Assembly: GCA_005656395.1 (NCBI GenBank)
Contig: SRSI01000078.1
Span: 992,001-1,056,000 of the forward strand
DNA: 64,000 bases
Origin: Strongyloides papillosus
Lineage: Eukaryota; Nematoda; Chromadorea; Rhabditida; Strongyloididae
Direction of reading: 5' to 3'
Shown: positions 36,824-49,659 of the stretch, one piece after another
Numbering within the stretch: the first letter of the stretch is position 1
How the letters are laid out: each line of letters opens with the position of its first letter
The notes under the pieces: generated by a model
Told to the model about the DNA's origin: nothing
Databases searched by the model: none
Seen by the model: the letters and a program-made list of their open reading frames with translations, nothing else
Translations under genes and position numbers: made by a program

Positions 36824-37911
36824 GATTTTAATAACATATCATGAATTGATGATATAATATAAGCATAATTGTCATTTATATTTTTATTACATTATGTCTA
36901 TTATCTTAAGCTTCTCTTCCTATCATCCAAACAATTCTTTTTTTTATTTTTCTAGCAATTCATTTCTCATAATATTCTTATCTTCAGTTTAATCTCCTAT
37001 CCATTTTTTTCTTTTCAAATTATAATCTATAAAACTTTCTACAATTTTATTATAATTACCCAAACAAAATATGTTTTAATTTTTTATCAATGAATAACTG
37101 TTATAACTGTAAATTGTGTAGGTAAAATGTATTTTATTTTTACTTTACATTACATTAATAAATATTTCTTAAACCATAAACAATAGTATATAATTACAAT
37201 TTTAAAATAAGCATATTTTTTAATTCTCCTCTTTTAGATAAACTTTCAACTACACATTATATTATTTCTTATCAATTCTTTTATTGTTTTGTATAAACAT
37301 TGAATATTTCATCATTTGGCACTTATTCGTTCTTGTTTTTTTTTAATTTATAATTTAACCTATCGAAATATCATATTTTAAGATATATAAATAAATCGCT
37401 TTTGTAGTATTAGCAAATATCACCAAAATATTTTTATCCTTAAATTTATGACTAATTTTAAACTTATTTTAACTTCTTAGAATGATATTATCTTTTTAAA
37501 TTTCTTATTGTCTTAGATGTGTAATAATTTTATAAAAAAATGGTATAATATTGTTAAATATAAATATGATTATCCTTAACTCTATTTATTTTTTTGAAAT
37601 ATATTTATGTACATTCATTCTTCAGAAAAAAACTTCGATATTTCTTCCCAACCAACTCCGCCTACTGTTTTCCCTTAAATGCTTATACAATAATTTGAGA
37701 CTTCTCATATTCACCATATATTTTTAATATTTTATTTCAATAAACCTTACGGTTATATATTCATTTGTTTAACAATCCAATATACATAAATTTATATTAA
37801 TTATATTTATAGATATATCAACAAACAAACATTATCAGTTTCTTGTCTTTCATTATTTACATACATATTTTATGAAGATAAATCAAAATTATTTATTAAC
37901 AGTTTAGAGCC

Positions 37912-38605
37912 ATGAAACAATTTTTCATAGCCTCTCTTATTGTAGTAATATTGTCTTTCAGACCAGCTTTCTTTTTTACAAAAAAAATAAATTATCGTAG
38001 GAACCCTTATTATTATGCAGCCATGCCAGAGAGAGAACCTACATTTGCACCATTAAAAAAATATACTGATCCAAGAGCATTAATTAGAAGTCAAATTAAA
38101 GAAAATAACATTGAAATAATTGATGAGAAGGTCTTTAGAAATAATGATACTTATCTTTTCTATGTAACACCACAACAAACAATTGACTATACGAGTTGTA
38201 TTGAGTATAGATATAATTTAATTGGCTCAAGATCTAGGTAATTAAAAAGACTAGAGTATTTTATAAAATTCTTTTTTTAGACTTGGAGTTTATTTTTGTG
38301 ATAGATCAGAAGGTGGTATGTGCATAATGAAGTTACATAAAAATACAAATGGTACAACTATGTGTGAACAAGTTCGACCATGGTACCATAAAAAGAATCC
38401 ATTTACAGTACATTTTCATTTTGAAAGAAGACCACGAGTCTTTAGAAATGAATGGAAAATGAAAAGATATTTGAAAAGAGTTAGACGTAATCCCTCCATT
38501 TTATCTAAGCCTGTTGGAAAGATTCAATTATTTGGATATCAAAAATGTACCAATGAATGTATAAATACTCAACCACATGTAGACAAGACAGAAAATTCTA
38601 ATTAG
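37912..38605 (+). CDS. Secreted protein of unknown function (216 residues)
   Basis: I do not recognise a family. Two exons, 37912-38237 and 38281-38605, join over a 43-base intron to 216 residues. Residues 1-22 look like a signal peptide (FFIASLIVVILSF core), so the mature protein is probably extracellular. It is basic and rich in Arg, Lys, Tyr and Asn, with six cysteines after residue 90 (in TSCIEY, VYFCDR, GMCIMK, TMCEQV, KCTNEC) that could form three disulphides. The region RPRVFRNEWKMKRYLKRVRR is strongly basic. The gene shape, with a short AT-rich promoter side and an acceptor just before the ATG, fits a real expressed nematode gene. It may be lineage-specific. Confidence 0.65.
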
Positions 38606-39550
38606 TGCAAAAATATTAAAAGAATTATTTTTTTTTCTAACTGCAAATTATATCTTTTGCAATGACAGGATGAGTCTTTAATATAATAAATGTTAATCTT
38701 TTATCAAAAAAGACATTTATCTATATATAGAATATTTTTAAATATTCTTCATTATTTAAGAAGAAAACCTGTCAACCGTCTCAAGAAATTCCAAGAATAT
38801 TAATAGTATATATAATTAACAAAGAAATTTATTAATAATCATATTTTTTTTATATATTTTTAAAAGTTTTTAAATATAAACTTTTTATCTCTTTATTTAT
38901 TGCATTTTAAAATAACAATGACTATCAAAAGTAACTTCCTTTTTTTGTTAAAATTCTATTATCAAGAGGTTAATTTTATAAACGTATCAATGAATATCTC
39001 TATAAATAGACATTTATAACTCATAATTTTGTTAATTTATATAAAAAAGATGAAAAAATTAATTGTATGGTTATCAGTAACTATTTTATTAACTAAAAAC
39101 GTTTAATAAATACTAATTTTTAATTGATAGTCAGGTGATACGTGAAAGTCGAATTATTCATCTACATTTAATATGAGTAAAAACATAATTTTTTTACTAA
39201 AATATAGTTTCTTAAAACTTAGTAAAAATATAGTGATATTTGTAGTCCACATTGTTAAGAGATAATGACTGTGTTGAAAAATGTCTAATCAGCAGAAAAA
39301 TTGAATATTTAAGTAATTATTGTTACATAATAAACTCTTTATATCTTTATTTACAATAGCCATTGATAAAACAATCTACTTAAAAGAGTATTCAAAAAAA
39401 TGTAGTATTCTTGCAAAGAAATATTGTTTCATCCAATATTAACAATTGGTATTTCGTTTGGTGTGGTTTAGAAGGTAAATTACTCATCACATTTCACCAT
39501 TGATCGTTATTAAATATTTTAATTTTTACTACTTAAAAATATATATCAAG
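38606..39550. other. Intergenic, upstream of the CHMP2 gene
   Basis: This stretch is AT-rich and I see no gene in it. Confidence 0.45.
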
Positions 39551-40259
39551 ATGATGGAAGCGATTTTTGGGACTCGTAAAACTCCAGCTGAAATACTGAG
39601 AGCAAATCAACGTGCTTTGAATAAGGCAATACGTGAGTTAGATAGAGAGAAAGCTCGTTTAGAAGCAGAAGAAAAAAAAGTTGTTAATGAAATTAAACGA
39701 ATGGCAAAGCTTAATCAAATGGTATTTTTACAGTATTTCTATATCATTTATTTTTTTCTAGGATACAGTACGTATTTTGGCAAAACAAATAGTTAGAACT
39801 CGCAATTATTGTAAGAAATTCACAATGATGAAAGCAACCATTCAAACCGTTTCTCTTAAAATTGCAACACTAAAGAGTCAAGATTCCATGGCTACAGCCA
39901 TGAAAGGCGTTACACTAGCTATGAAGAAGATGAATAATCGGATGAACCTACCTCAAATAGAAAATATAATGAGAGAGTTTGAGAAACAATCAGCTATTAT
40001 GGACATGAAGGAAGAGATGCTTGATGATACTGTTGATGATAGTATGGGAGAGGTCGGTGATGAAGAAGAAACAGATGGAATTGTAAATCAAATTCTTGAT
40101 GAATTAGGCATTCAAATGGGAAATGAACTTAATGGTTTACCGGAAGGTGCACAGGGAATCGCAGCTTCTGCCCAGACCAACAAACCAGTTCCTGAAGGAA
40201 TTATGTCAGATGCTGATGCTGATCTTGCCGCAAGATTGGAAAACTTAAGACGTGGATGA
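39551..40259 (+). CDS. vps-2: ESCRT-III subunit CHMP2A/VPS2
   Basis: ESCRT-III polymerises on membranes for multivesicular-body budding and scission, and VPS2/CHMP2 recruits the VPS4 ATPase. Exons 39551-39721 and 39762-40259 join over a 40-base intron to 222 residues, the same length as human CHMP2A. The basic N-terminal helix pair (RKTPAEILRANQRALNKAIR) and core helices (SMATAMKGVTLAMKKMN, LPQIENIMREFEKQ) match. The acidic linker (EVGDEEETDGIVNQILDELG) and the C-terminal VPS4-binding MIM1 helix (DADLAARLENLRRG) are intact. Two ATGs in a row at 39551 and 39554 both keep frame; either may be used. Confidence 0.96.
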
Positions 40260-40555
40260 TTCTCGTTAAACTCTCTTTTATAACTGCAAGATAAAATATA
40301 CATTGTTTTAAAAATATACACACACTTAAACAGATAATTATAAAGACATTTGAATCATTTTCTAAATTTTATCCCCAAATTAGATTGAAAAATTTAACTG
40401 TTTTTTAAAAAAATAAAGGATATCAAATTCTATTTTTTTCAAGATCATTGTATTACACTTGTTGGTTAAATAAAAAGGAATACTTCAATTATTCGGATAA
40501 AACTAATTTAATGGATCACTATAAAATGCATTATGGATCGTATCTCATGTAGTTT
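40260..40555. other. 3' flank of the CHMP2 gene
   Basis: The 3' UTR of the CHMP2 gene is probably here, with AATAAA-like signals near 40412. Nothing else is recognised. Confidence 0.4.
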
Positions 40556-40774
40556 TCATCTTTTTTTATTGCTTAAGTTGTTTAAAGAAACCGACATTCC
40601 TGAATTCATCAAAAAAACCATATCTTTAAGTGTCGATACTTTTTTTTGTAGTAATACTATCTGATTAATAACATTCTTATCACACAAATTATAATTACGG
40701 TGAAAGTTTAAATAAATTCTACAATTACTACGTCGACATACTTTTTCCATCAAATTACAGATAAGTTCTAATTC
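40556..40774 (-). other. Unrecognised short ORF
   Basis: A frame on the minus strand stays open for about 72 codons, from just after a TAA at about 40777 to the TGA/TAA region at 40556. It includes an ATG at 40750 (MEKVCRRSNCRIYLNFH). The middle, VINQIVLLQKKVSTLKDMVFL, could form an amphipathic helix. I found no family match and no convincing upstream exon. It may be a small gene, a decayed fragment or chance. Confidence 0.2.
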
Positions 40775-41261
40775 TTAAATATCTTTAAGGATAAGAAATT
40801 TGCTTACATATTGCTTCTTAAAATTAATGTAAATAAAAATATTTGAAAAGTCCTTATCTTTTCGTAACATATAATTTATTTTTTTAATTTCTTTTAACCT
40901 CTAATAAACATATATTTTGATAAAGGGATAAAAAATTTAGAATCCTTTTAATTTTAGCTATGTAATAGATGATAAAACAACAACAAATAAAATGAAATAA
41001 GTATAGAATCATGTCAACCTTATCGATGTTATCTTATACTATCAACACTTGATTATGATGTACAAAGTGTATATTGTTTATAAAATCAGACTTTTTGGAC
41101 AAATAACATTTATCAATATATGTAAGTATAATATTAAAGATATGGTTTAATATTTCATTGATTTACTTAAAGAATTTTTTACTTGATATAAATTTCTTAT
41201 CATTTTTTCATTATATTAAAACCTTTTTTAGTTTTTCATTTTAATAAGCCATATATTTATA
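40775..41261. other. Intergenic, upstream of the LRR gene
   Basis: AT-rich with T-rich tracts; CTTTTTTAG at 41223-41231 precedes the LRR start codon by 30 bases and could be a trans-splice acceptor. Confidence 0.4.
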
Positions 41262-42903
41262 ATGAAATTTCCGTTATTATGGTATTTAATGATAATATAC
41301 CTAACTATAATATTAAAAAACATTTATGGCGAAAGTGATAAAAATAGTATTATTTACACTAACAGTGATAAACCAATGTTCATGAGTCATCGTCTTTCTA
41401 AGTATGATTTTGATGAAAGTCTTGAAACTTTGCCACACGAAGGTGATTATTATGATGAGGATAGTGAAGAAAGTACTCCAATTTGTGGTAAAAGCGGATT
41501 ATGCAATTGTGAAAAGGGTAATGAAAGTGTGGTGGATTGTAGAAAGGAAAATTTTGGAACTCACAAGCATCCTCTCGATACAGCTAATTTAGTGATTAGA
41601 ATTAAAAATTTCACTCCATTCAGAGTCCTTCTACAGCATAATATTATAGATAATATTGAAAAGGTAATTTAATTTTGAATTAAGAAATATTTTATACTTT
41701 TTGTAGTCGAAAATAATGCCTGGTCATGAGGGAGATATTGTTGAGTTGGATTTAAGCTACAACCATATTCATAATTTAGGAAGAAATGTATTTATAGGAT
41801 TTGAGAAATTAAAAGTATTAAAGCTCTCTCATAATAGGATTGAAAAAATTTTTCCCTTTAACAAGTTACACTCATTACACAAACTTCATTTAGATAATAA
41901 TATTCTTGGAACATTAACTGATGATGTCTTTGATTCTTTAATAAATTTAAATGAGTTAGTTCTTGATGGAAATGAAGGAATAAATTTGAATAATAAAATT
42001 TTTTCAAAAGGTCTTCAAAATTTAACAATTCTCAGTCTTGATTATTGTGAATTAGAGGAACTACCAAAGAATATCTTCGAAAATTTAATGTAAGGCGTTT
42101 TTATAGTAGTTATATTTATTTAACAATAAATTTATAGAAATTTAAAACAACTCTCTTTACGAGGAAATCCATTTGTCACAATGCCATCGGCAATAAACGC
42201 CATACCTCATTTATCCGTTTTGGATATGTCAAATACCAATTTACCAGAATTTGATAAAATGGCTTTAAGTGAGGATCACGAATTAGAAACAATATTTATG
42301 CAAAATATGAAATATATTTATATGATAAATGATTGTGCATTTTGTCGTTTGAAAAAAATTAAAAGAATTGATTTTAGCAATAGTACACACTTATATCATA
42401 TAAATAGCAATGCTTTTGGACTGATAGATGATAGAAATAATGTTCCCGAAAACTTGACAATACTTAATTTTGAAAACTGTAATCTTACAACAATTGATTA
42501 TGATTTGCTTAATTGGGGACGACTAATGTCCTTAAAAATTTCTGGAAACCCCTTAAACTGTGACTGTAATTTGTCATGGCTAATAAATAACAAAGATTTA
42601 CATAAAACATTTGGTGATATACTTCCAAATTGTTATACTCCTGAGGAATTTAATGGGAAACATATTCATGATGTCGTGTTAAGTGAATGTGATTTCATTG
42701 AAAAAAGTTCATTATGGATGAGATTTATTGTAATCTTTTTACTAGTTTGTGGATTCATTTTAATATGGTTATTCTGTTCTGGTAACTTAAATATCCTTGG
42801 TAAGCGTAATATTGAGATGCCAGAAATGGGTTACAGAAATTTAATAATAACATGTGAAGATGACAATCCATTCGCAAACATCAACGATAAGGAGGAAATA
42901 TAA
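41262..42903 (+). CDS. Leucine-rich-repeat single-pass membrane protein
   Basis: This is probably a cell-surface adhesion or receptor-like protein of unknown partner. Three exons, 41262-41663, 41707-42089 and 42138-42903, join in frame to 516 residues. Residues 1-22 form a signal peptide. An acidic, tyrosine-containing segment follows at about 45-72, then a four-cysteine N-cap-like segment (CGKSGLCNCEKG ... VDCRK). About nine LRRs run from 140 to 395, for example IVELDLSYNHIHNLGRNVF and LKVLKLSHNRIEKIFPF. The C-terminal LRR cap has CDCNLSWL and Cys at about 403, 405, 427 and 446. A transmembrane helix at 455-475 is followed by a short cytoplasmic tail of about 40 residues with no known signalling motif. 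The gene belongs to the broad nematode extracellular-LRR group; no closer assignment is possible. Confidence 0.85.
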
Positions 42904-43153
42904 TGCTTTTTACAATTTTTACTATTTAACATTTTTTCATATCATTTTTTATTTAGAAAAATTTGCATTTTTTAATCTTTAAAATTATCTCTCTTTTCTT
43001 TTAGTAAAATGTTTGCTATTTATTAAATTTTTTATCAAAATTTAACACAACACAACTTCATTGTTTTGTATTTATATTTGAATTAAAAAAACCTTTTTCT
43101 ATTTAACTAACAGCCATTACAAATTCTATAAAATTATAATATTTTTATGACTA

Positions 43154-43674
43154 TTATTGCTTACTTAACATACCACTAAAGCTTATTTTTCCATCTCCAT
43201 CGACATCAGCCTCTCGAAAAAGTTGATTAATGACATGTCTAGGATAATAAGCTCCAAGCGACAACTCTTGAACAATGTCTATCATCTCTTCTCTCTCAAT
43301 AAATCCGTCATTATCCTAAAGGAATTATGAATTTACTATATTTTTAACATAATACCTACTTTGTCAAACATTCGAAATTGTTCTTTAAGTTGTTTCTCAG
43401 TATACTTCATTTTTTGTTCTTGATTTTTCATAAGAACAACAAATTCATCAAATGTGATAACACCATTCTTATCTTTATCACCTTTTTTCATAATCATTTT
43501 TAATTCTAATTTACTTGGATAGACACCACACTTATTCATGGCCTTCTCCAATTCATCAGACGTAATGAATCCATCATTATTGGTATCAAAAAAGCTAAAT
43601 GTATTTCTATATTCTAAGAGAAAAAATTATCTTATTATTATAAAAAACTTACCTGTAATCAATTTATTATCCAT
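43154..43674 (-). CDS. Calmodulin-like EF-hand protein
   Basis: This is a four-EF-hand calcium sensor of 145 residues, close to calmodulin (149) but clearly diverged. Exons are 43674-43653 (only 22 coding bases), 43613-43360 and 43315-43154, with introns of 39 and 44 bases. The loops read DTNNDGFITSDE, DKDKNGVITFDE, DKDNDGFIEREE and DVDGDGKISFSG. The first three keep all calcium ligands. The fourth has Gly at position 12 in place of the bidentate Glu, so its affinity for calcium should be low. The middle linker holds EQKMKYTEKQLKEQFRMF. It could be a calmodulin-like (cal) protein or a troponin C relative; length and spacing favour calmodulin-like. Confidence 0.85.
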
Positions 43675-46600
43675 CTTTTTTAGATAATAAGTAAAAGTAA
43701 ATTTTATGAGAACAAAGTTTAAGAATTGTTCCTTAAATATTCATATGTTGTTATCATATAATTAAAAAAAAAATAAAAGCTTTTAAGTAAAATAAATGGA
43801 ATAAGAAGATGGTGAGATTTCTTAACGATAATGTATATTAATAATTATGTCTAATTATCTTTAAAACGCTAAACGTTTCATCTTTTTTAAAGTGAAATAG
43901 TAATAAAATTGCAACAAAAAATATACATTTCCAATGTTAAAATAAATAAATAAAATTATCCTTCAATAACTCTTAACTTTTTCATCTTCCAAAAAGTTTT
44001 AATAAATATGAAAACTTATTTGTTTAAATTAAAGAAACTGCCATCTTTATTTAGCATGAAGTAGAAAATTTATTAGATGGTAATTTTTACTACATTTAAG
44101 AAAAGAAAAAAATAGAATTATATATTAAATATATTTTGGTACAAATAGTATATTAATTATTTAGAATATTTTATATTTATATGTTAATGTTTCCACCATT
44201 TTCTTAAATTCTCAGTACTGTGAAAAAATTCTTTTAACATTAACAACTAAAAAGTTTATAATAACGATTGTTATAGGAGAAACATTGTTAAAATAAATTT
44301 GATTTAACAAAATATCAAAAACTAATTTTAAAATGTTATCTCTTTGGTAGTATGTTTTCGGCAAAATAATTTTACATATGACAAAATTAGAGATTATCTA
44401 TTGTACAAGAATAAACAAACATGTGTTAAAGTTTTATTCTCTTCAAATTTTATGATATATTCCTTCTTACTAATAATTGAGACGCAGATAATTGATAGTT
44501 GGCTTAGTTAGTTTCATAATAACTGATAACGTTTCAACACATCTTTATTTATATAAATGAACTTTTGAATATAAAATAAGAAAACTGAATTGAAATTACA
44601 ATTATTTATGATATTTAATTATCTTGAAATTATTATATTATTGTCAAGAGAAAAAGTAATATTAAGTTGTTCAAAAATAAATATTAGTTTAACGCTAAAT
44701 AAATTTAAAGAACTACAAATTAGTCAAAAAAAATATCATCTTACCTGGAATATTAACATTTGATTTGAAATATTGTTTTCTAATGTATTAAGAGGTTATG
44801 GATATCATTTGGAAAAAGAGCTTTTGAAGATGGTATTACTTGAATTCTTAAAAAAAAACTACTTCTGTATTTATTATATAAAGTTGAAATACTTTATAAC
44901 CTCACTTTCTTGGTAACAATAAATTATGGATTAGAGAAATACATAAAAAAAATTTAATATATTTTGATTTTTGTTTTATCCAATAGGATTATTTAAAATA
45001 TAATATGATTATCTCAAAATTATTACAATCTTTTTTTTTTGAAAAATGAATATAATTATTTTATATAAAATGATATTATACGAATTATTTATGATAAATT
45101 TGAACTTTTTAAAAGTCATTTAAACTTTAACTACGATTTTTAAACCATTGTATACAAAAAAAGACGAATTATATAATTAATTATGTGTTTATAACAGTTA
45201 ATTTAAAATAGATGCACATTTTAGTGAAAAATGACACGATTTGTACTATTTAATGTATGATTTTAAAAGCATACACCATTTAAAGTCATGCATTGATTCC
45301 ATTTTTAATTGTAAAGGAAAATCATCAAAATTTTTACTAGCTATTGTAAGAAAAAATATCTAAATATGAAGTGCAATTTATTAATCACTAGTAACAATGT
45401 CTTTTAAAAAATAATGATTTTTTAAAAATAATGTGAGATCAATTAAACTAGTACCAATTTAAAAATAGCAAAAATTGTTCTTTATTTTTTAATATTTGTA
45501 ATTTGATCATCTTCTTAGAGTACACATTCTTATTGTTTAATTAATATTTTTTACATTGTACTTGAGAATATTCAAAAAAAATATCATCAAATACTTTTTT
45601 TATTAAAACTGTTTAAAAAATTGGACGAAATTTTTTTCATTATAAATTGTAGGTGATGTAATTACCTTTTTTAATTAGATGAATATAAAAAAACAAATGA
45701 TTTTGAAATACTTGTAACAACTTTCATAAACATCTTTGTGCAATAAATCATTTTCTTAAAAATATCATTTGTTTATATCAAAGAACCGTTTATTGTAAAA
45801 AAGAAAGTTTCACCTGATGTGGAACTCTGATATTGGATCATTTAAAAATTCCAAACATAAGTATTTCGCTTAATGATTAGATTTATGTAACTTTTTATTG
45901 ACATCATATAGTATTTCACTACAAAATTTAACAGCCATAAAATCTTTAATTAATTTTATAGTATATAAGTAACAGTTAGAGTAATTAAGATTCCTATGTT
46001 GGTAATTATTAATGATTCTTTAATATAACTATATTTGTATATTATTATTATATACTCCATACTTAAAATGATTGAATATAAATTAGTTTGACGTGATATT
46101 TCACTGTCAAAGATGTAATATATCATAGTAAGTCATGGTTAAAAATAGAAAAATAATTAAAATGAAATATCTTTTTATATTTGTAGTTAAATTTTAAATA
46201 TATAAATATATATAATCATAATCAGAGCAACGGAAGTTAATTGAGAAAAAAAAATCTTTTTGGTTGGAAAGAGTAAATGTACTCAGAGTAATTTAGAAAC
46301 GGGATTATTATTTAACGGAAACGTCTATCGAAGGTTATTGAATCATTTGCTACAGTAATTTGAAAAATTTAATTATTATTAACAAATTAATAATAGTTTT
46401 TAAATTAAAAAGTCAGATGAGATGTGCATTAAAACTCTTGATGATTAGTGTATTTTATTTGATTGATGTTATTTTTTAAGTAATAAAAATTAAGAAACAA
46501 CTTCAAGTTTACATTTTTGTGTTCTTAAAATGTCAAACAATATTAGTTTTGTTTAAAAGTATAATTTGATGATATTATATATGTAAGGTTGGGCAATTAC

Positions 46601-47529
46601 TTATACCATTACCTTGTAATTTCCGGCAAAAAAAATATATATAAATAGAAAAATTTACCATATTTTTAATTAAAATTTTATTTCCTCTTTCTTTTAAATA
46701 TAGTATGTTTGTTTAAAATAATCCTTTTACTTTTTTTTTGATAATTTGTATATTTTAATTTATCAACATTACAATAATCCTCGTTAACACTTTAATTTAA
46801 AGATAATTTTTTATCATTTAACCAATTAGAATTTGTAAAATGTTTTCTCTACCAATGAGCTAATCTATTTGTTTTTTTTGTCAAATATACAATCTCTTTG
46901 TGATTAATAAGGATTTATTTTAGCCAGAAATGTAACAATAGTAATGATATATTTAATTATAACCTTGATCGTCAAATTTATCATTATGGTAAATAAACAA
47001 TGTGTACAATTTTTATTATTTTTTTATCACAGATTATTTGACAGGAAAAATTTAAAATATCATTAATCTTGTATTCTAAAAATATTACTCTTGTAAAAAT
47101 ATCACTAGAAGGTTGTTTATACTAAATATTACAATTTTGTAATTCTAAGATAATTAACGTTGTTTCTTTTAATTTTATTTAAATTGATATAAATATAATT
47201 ACGTCTGGTGATATGTTACACGGGTATTGTAGTTAAAAATAGCTTTAAACAGGTCATAAAGGGAATTTCCGAAATTGCATAATAGTATTGCTCCTCCTTA
47301 AACTAATACTATGATTAAACATGTAAAACCTTATATTCTAATCAGTTTTAGTGTTTTAATAAACTTATCTAATATTTTTGACTTTTGGTTATATGTCCTA
47401 TAACTGTCATCTTCTCCTAAAAGTTATTGTTAGGTTAATTTAACTTTAATACTATTATACAATCAACATATTTTTTATAAACTCCGCACCATATTTTGAA
47501 TAGATAATTCTTTGTTATTTCAGATATAA
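43675..47529. other. 3.9-kb gene-free region between divergent genes
   Basis: Very AT-rich, with no supported ORF, RNA gene or element. Both flanking genes start away from this region, so their promoters lie here. TTATTTCAG at 47515-47523 stands six bases before the next ATG and is a strong trans-splice acceptor. Confidence 0.45.
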
Positions 47530-49235
47530 ATGGGAAAAGATACTAATAATATTACTCCATCAACTTTTAACGGAGTTTCAGAAACTAACATGACTTCTGT
47601 TGATTTAAATCCTAGCGTTTCACAAGATAATGCAAAAAATGGAGGAATGGATTCTGTAAAAAGACGTTTCTCTTCTGTTTCAATGTCAATTCAAAAAGTT
47701 CTTGGCGTTAACAGAGAAGAAGGTGACTTCACTCTAGGTAAGTACAAAAAAATTAATAAAAATATAATTCTCCATCAAAATTATCATTTTTTTAAGGTTG
47801 TATCAAAGTTTTTCATACAAGAACAAGGTTTCTGATTATGGTTCTTGTACTCTTATGCCTTTCTTCAGTATGGTCAAATATTTTATCAGTTAATTTTGCA
47901 ATTATTTGTATGAAACCAGGTGCCAGCACTAATGGAACATCAAATGACACATCATCTGATCCCAATTCTATATATCATCCTGTTTCCTTAACTTCTAATG
48001 AAAAATCCTTATTAACCTCTGCAGTTGCTGCAGCTGCATTGATTGCAAACTTTTTCGTTGTATCATTGATTGGAAATTATGGAATTAGAACTGTTTTTGC
48101 AATTTTAGGGCTCCTTTCTGCCATCAGTACATTTGCTATGCCATGGGCATTTGAATTAGGATTCTCTTACATTCTTGCTTTACGTATCCTTCAAGGTATT
48201 GCATTTGCCTCAAATTTTCCTGTTATTGGAGCATTCTCCTCAAAATGGACATATTATAAACAAAATGGCCTATTTGTATCTGTTCTCGTTGCCTATGTAC
48301 AATTATCACCATCAATAACATTACCACTTTCTGGAGCCTTATGTACAAGTCAATGGGGATGGCCATCTGTATTTTATGTTCACGGAATTGGCTGTGCTAT
48401 ATTGTTCATAATTTACGGATTTTTTTATCGTAATTCTCCAAGAAAACATCCATATGTTGGTGATATAGAGTTAAGAAAAATTGCTGTTGGAAAATCTGAA
48501 TGTTCTAAGGAAGAGCTTAAGAAAATTCCATATGTACCAATCTTAAAGACCGCAGCTGTATGGGCCGTATGGATTGCTGCAATTGGTAATTTTACCGCAG
48601 TTAATATGATGTTCTTATACTCACCAAATTATTTAAATGGCGTTCTTGGATTTAAGGTTAATAAAACAGGATTATCTGCTGCCATTGGACCAATAGCACA
48701 ATTTTTAATTAAATTATTTGCTGGATTTACTAGTGATAAAGTTAAATGCATCTCCGAAAGTAATAAGCTTAGAATATATAATAGTATTGCTTTCCTTGGT
48801 AGTTGCTCTTTCTTATCAATACTTGCTTTTACACCAAGTCATTACCCAAATGCTTGTTTGATTCTTCTTGGAGTATCAGCTGGAATTCTTGGTTTTACAA
48901 CAGGAGGTTTCTTCAAAGCAGGTCCATTAATATCAAAACATTATTCACATTTTGTAACAGGAAATGTTTCTCTCGGAATTACAATAACAATGCTTATCGT
49001 TCCATTTATTGTTGGAGGGCTATCACCAAATAATGATGCTGAAGGATGGAGGAAAGTATTCTTAACAACAGGTTCTGTATTATTTATAACTAATCTTTGT
49101 TTCGCTATCATGTGTTCAGCTAAACCAGCAGCCTGGACTACTGATGAATTTAGTAGAAATGCTTCAAGAAATAAAGTTTACAGTACACAAACTTCGACTC
49201 GTCGCGAATTTGCTCCTGAAGTCACTGTTGGTTAA
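47530..49235 (+). CDS. Major facilitator transporter, SLC17-like
   Basis: This is a 12-helix secondary transporter of the SLC17 (anion/phosphate, vesicular-transport-like) branch; the substrate cannot be told. Exons 47530-47737 and 47797-49235 join over a 59-base intron to 548 residues. The N-terminal 70 residues are cytoplasmic and Ser/Asn-rich. Residue pairs after the join (GCIKVFHTRTRFLIMVLVLL) lead into helix 1, a glycosylatable lumenal loop rich in Asn/Ser/Thr (about residues 105-130) follows, and helix 4 holds the family motif LRILQGIAFASNFPVIGAFS. The middle loop (GDIELRKIAVGKSECSKEEL) and GFTSDK in helix 8 are also typical. C. elegans has many such genes, so no symbol is given. Confidence 0.85.
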
Positions 49236-49659
49236 ATTCACAAAAACAAAAAAATACTTTTTCTAAATACTTCTTTTTTTAATTTTTTTAAACTAGTTGT
49301 AAATAAATATGTAAAATAATTATATGTAGTTTATTTTCATTTCGCAGTTTTTTTAGTATAAAAATTTTGGTTGTAAAATAGTTTTAAGTAAAGTTGTCAC
49401 AATCAAGTATACATGAAAGGTAAAAGTAATCAAATAAATCATTAACCAAATCGTTGATAATGAACATTATATTCTCATGAAATTCATGTATTTCTTCCAC
49501 CAAATGTATACTCTAGAATTAATTATTTAACGATCAAAGTTTTAATAAAAAAAAGAAAATAATTTAAGGTATTTATATATGTTAAATCAACCAATGATCA
49601 ATGTAAATGTATAGAAAAAATCATGACATCTTACAACACATTAAATTAATTTATATATA
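49236..49659. other. Spacer between convergent genes
   Basis: This 3' flanking DNA is shared by the MFS and CPT2 genes, which converge; no gene is seen in it. Confidence 0.45.

Larger units (their letters stand above)
33974..37911. other. 3.9-kb gene-free region between divergent genes
   Basis: This is the region between the PLC-gamma start (minus strand) and the secreted-protein start (plus strand), so both promoters should be here. No reading frame is supported; the ORF at 34305-34520 looks random. It contains the simple repeats at 36425 and 36797 listed separately. ATTAACAG at 37895-37902 lies ten bases before the next ATG and is a likely trans-splice acceptor. Confidence 0.45.

Noticed and set aside
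46584..46602. Mariner-like end, TAAGGTTGGGCAATTACTTA
   Set aside because: It resembles the start of some mariner terminal repeats, but no partner end or transposase sequence was found nearby.
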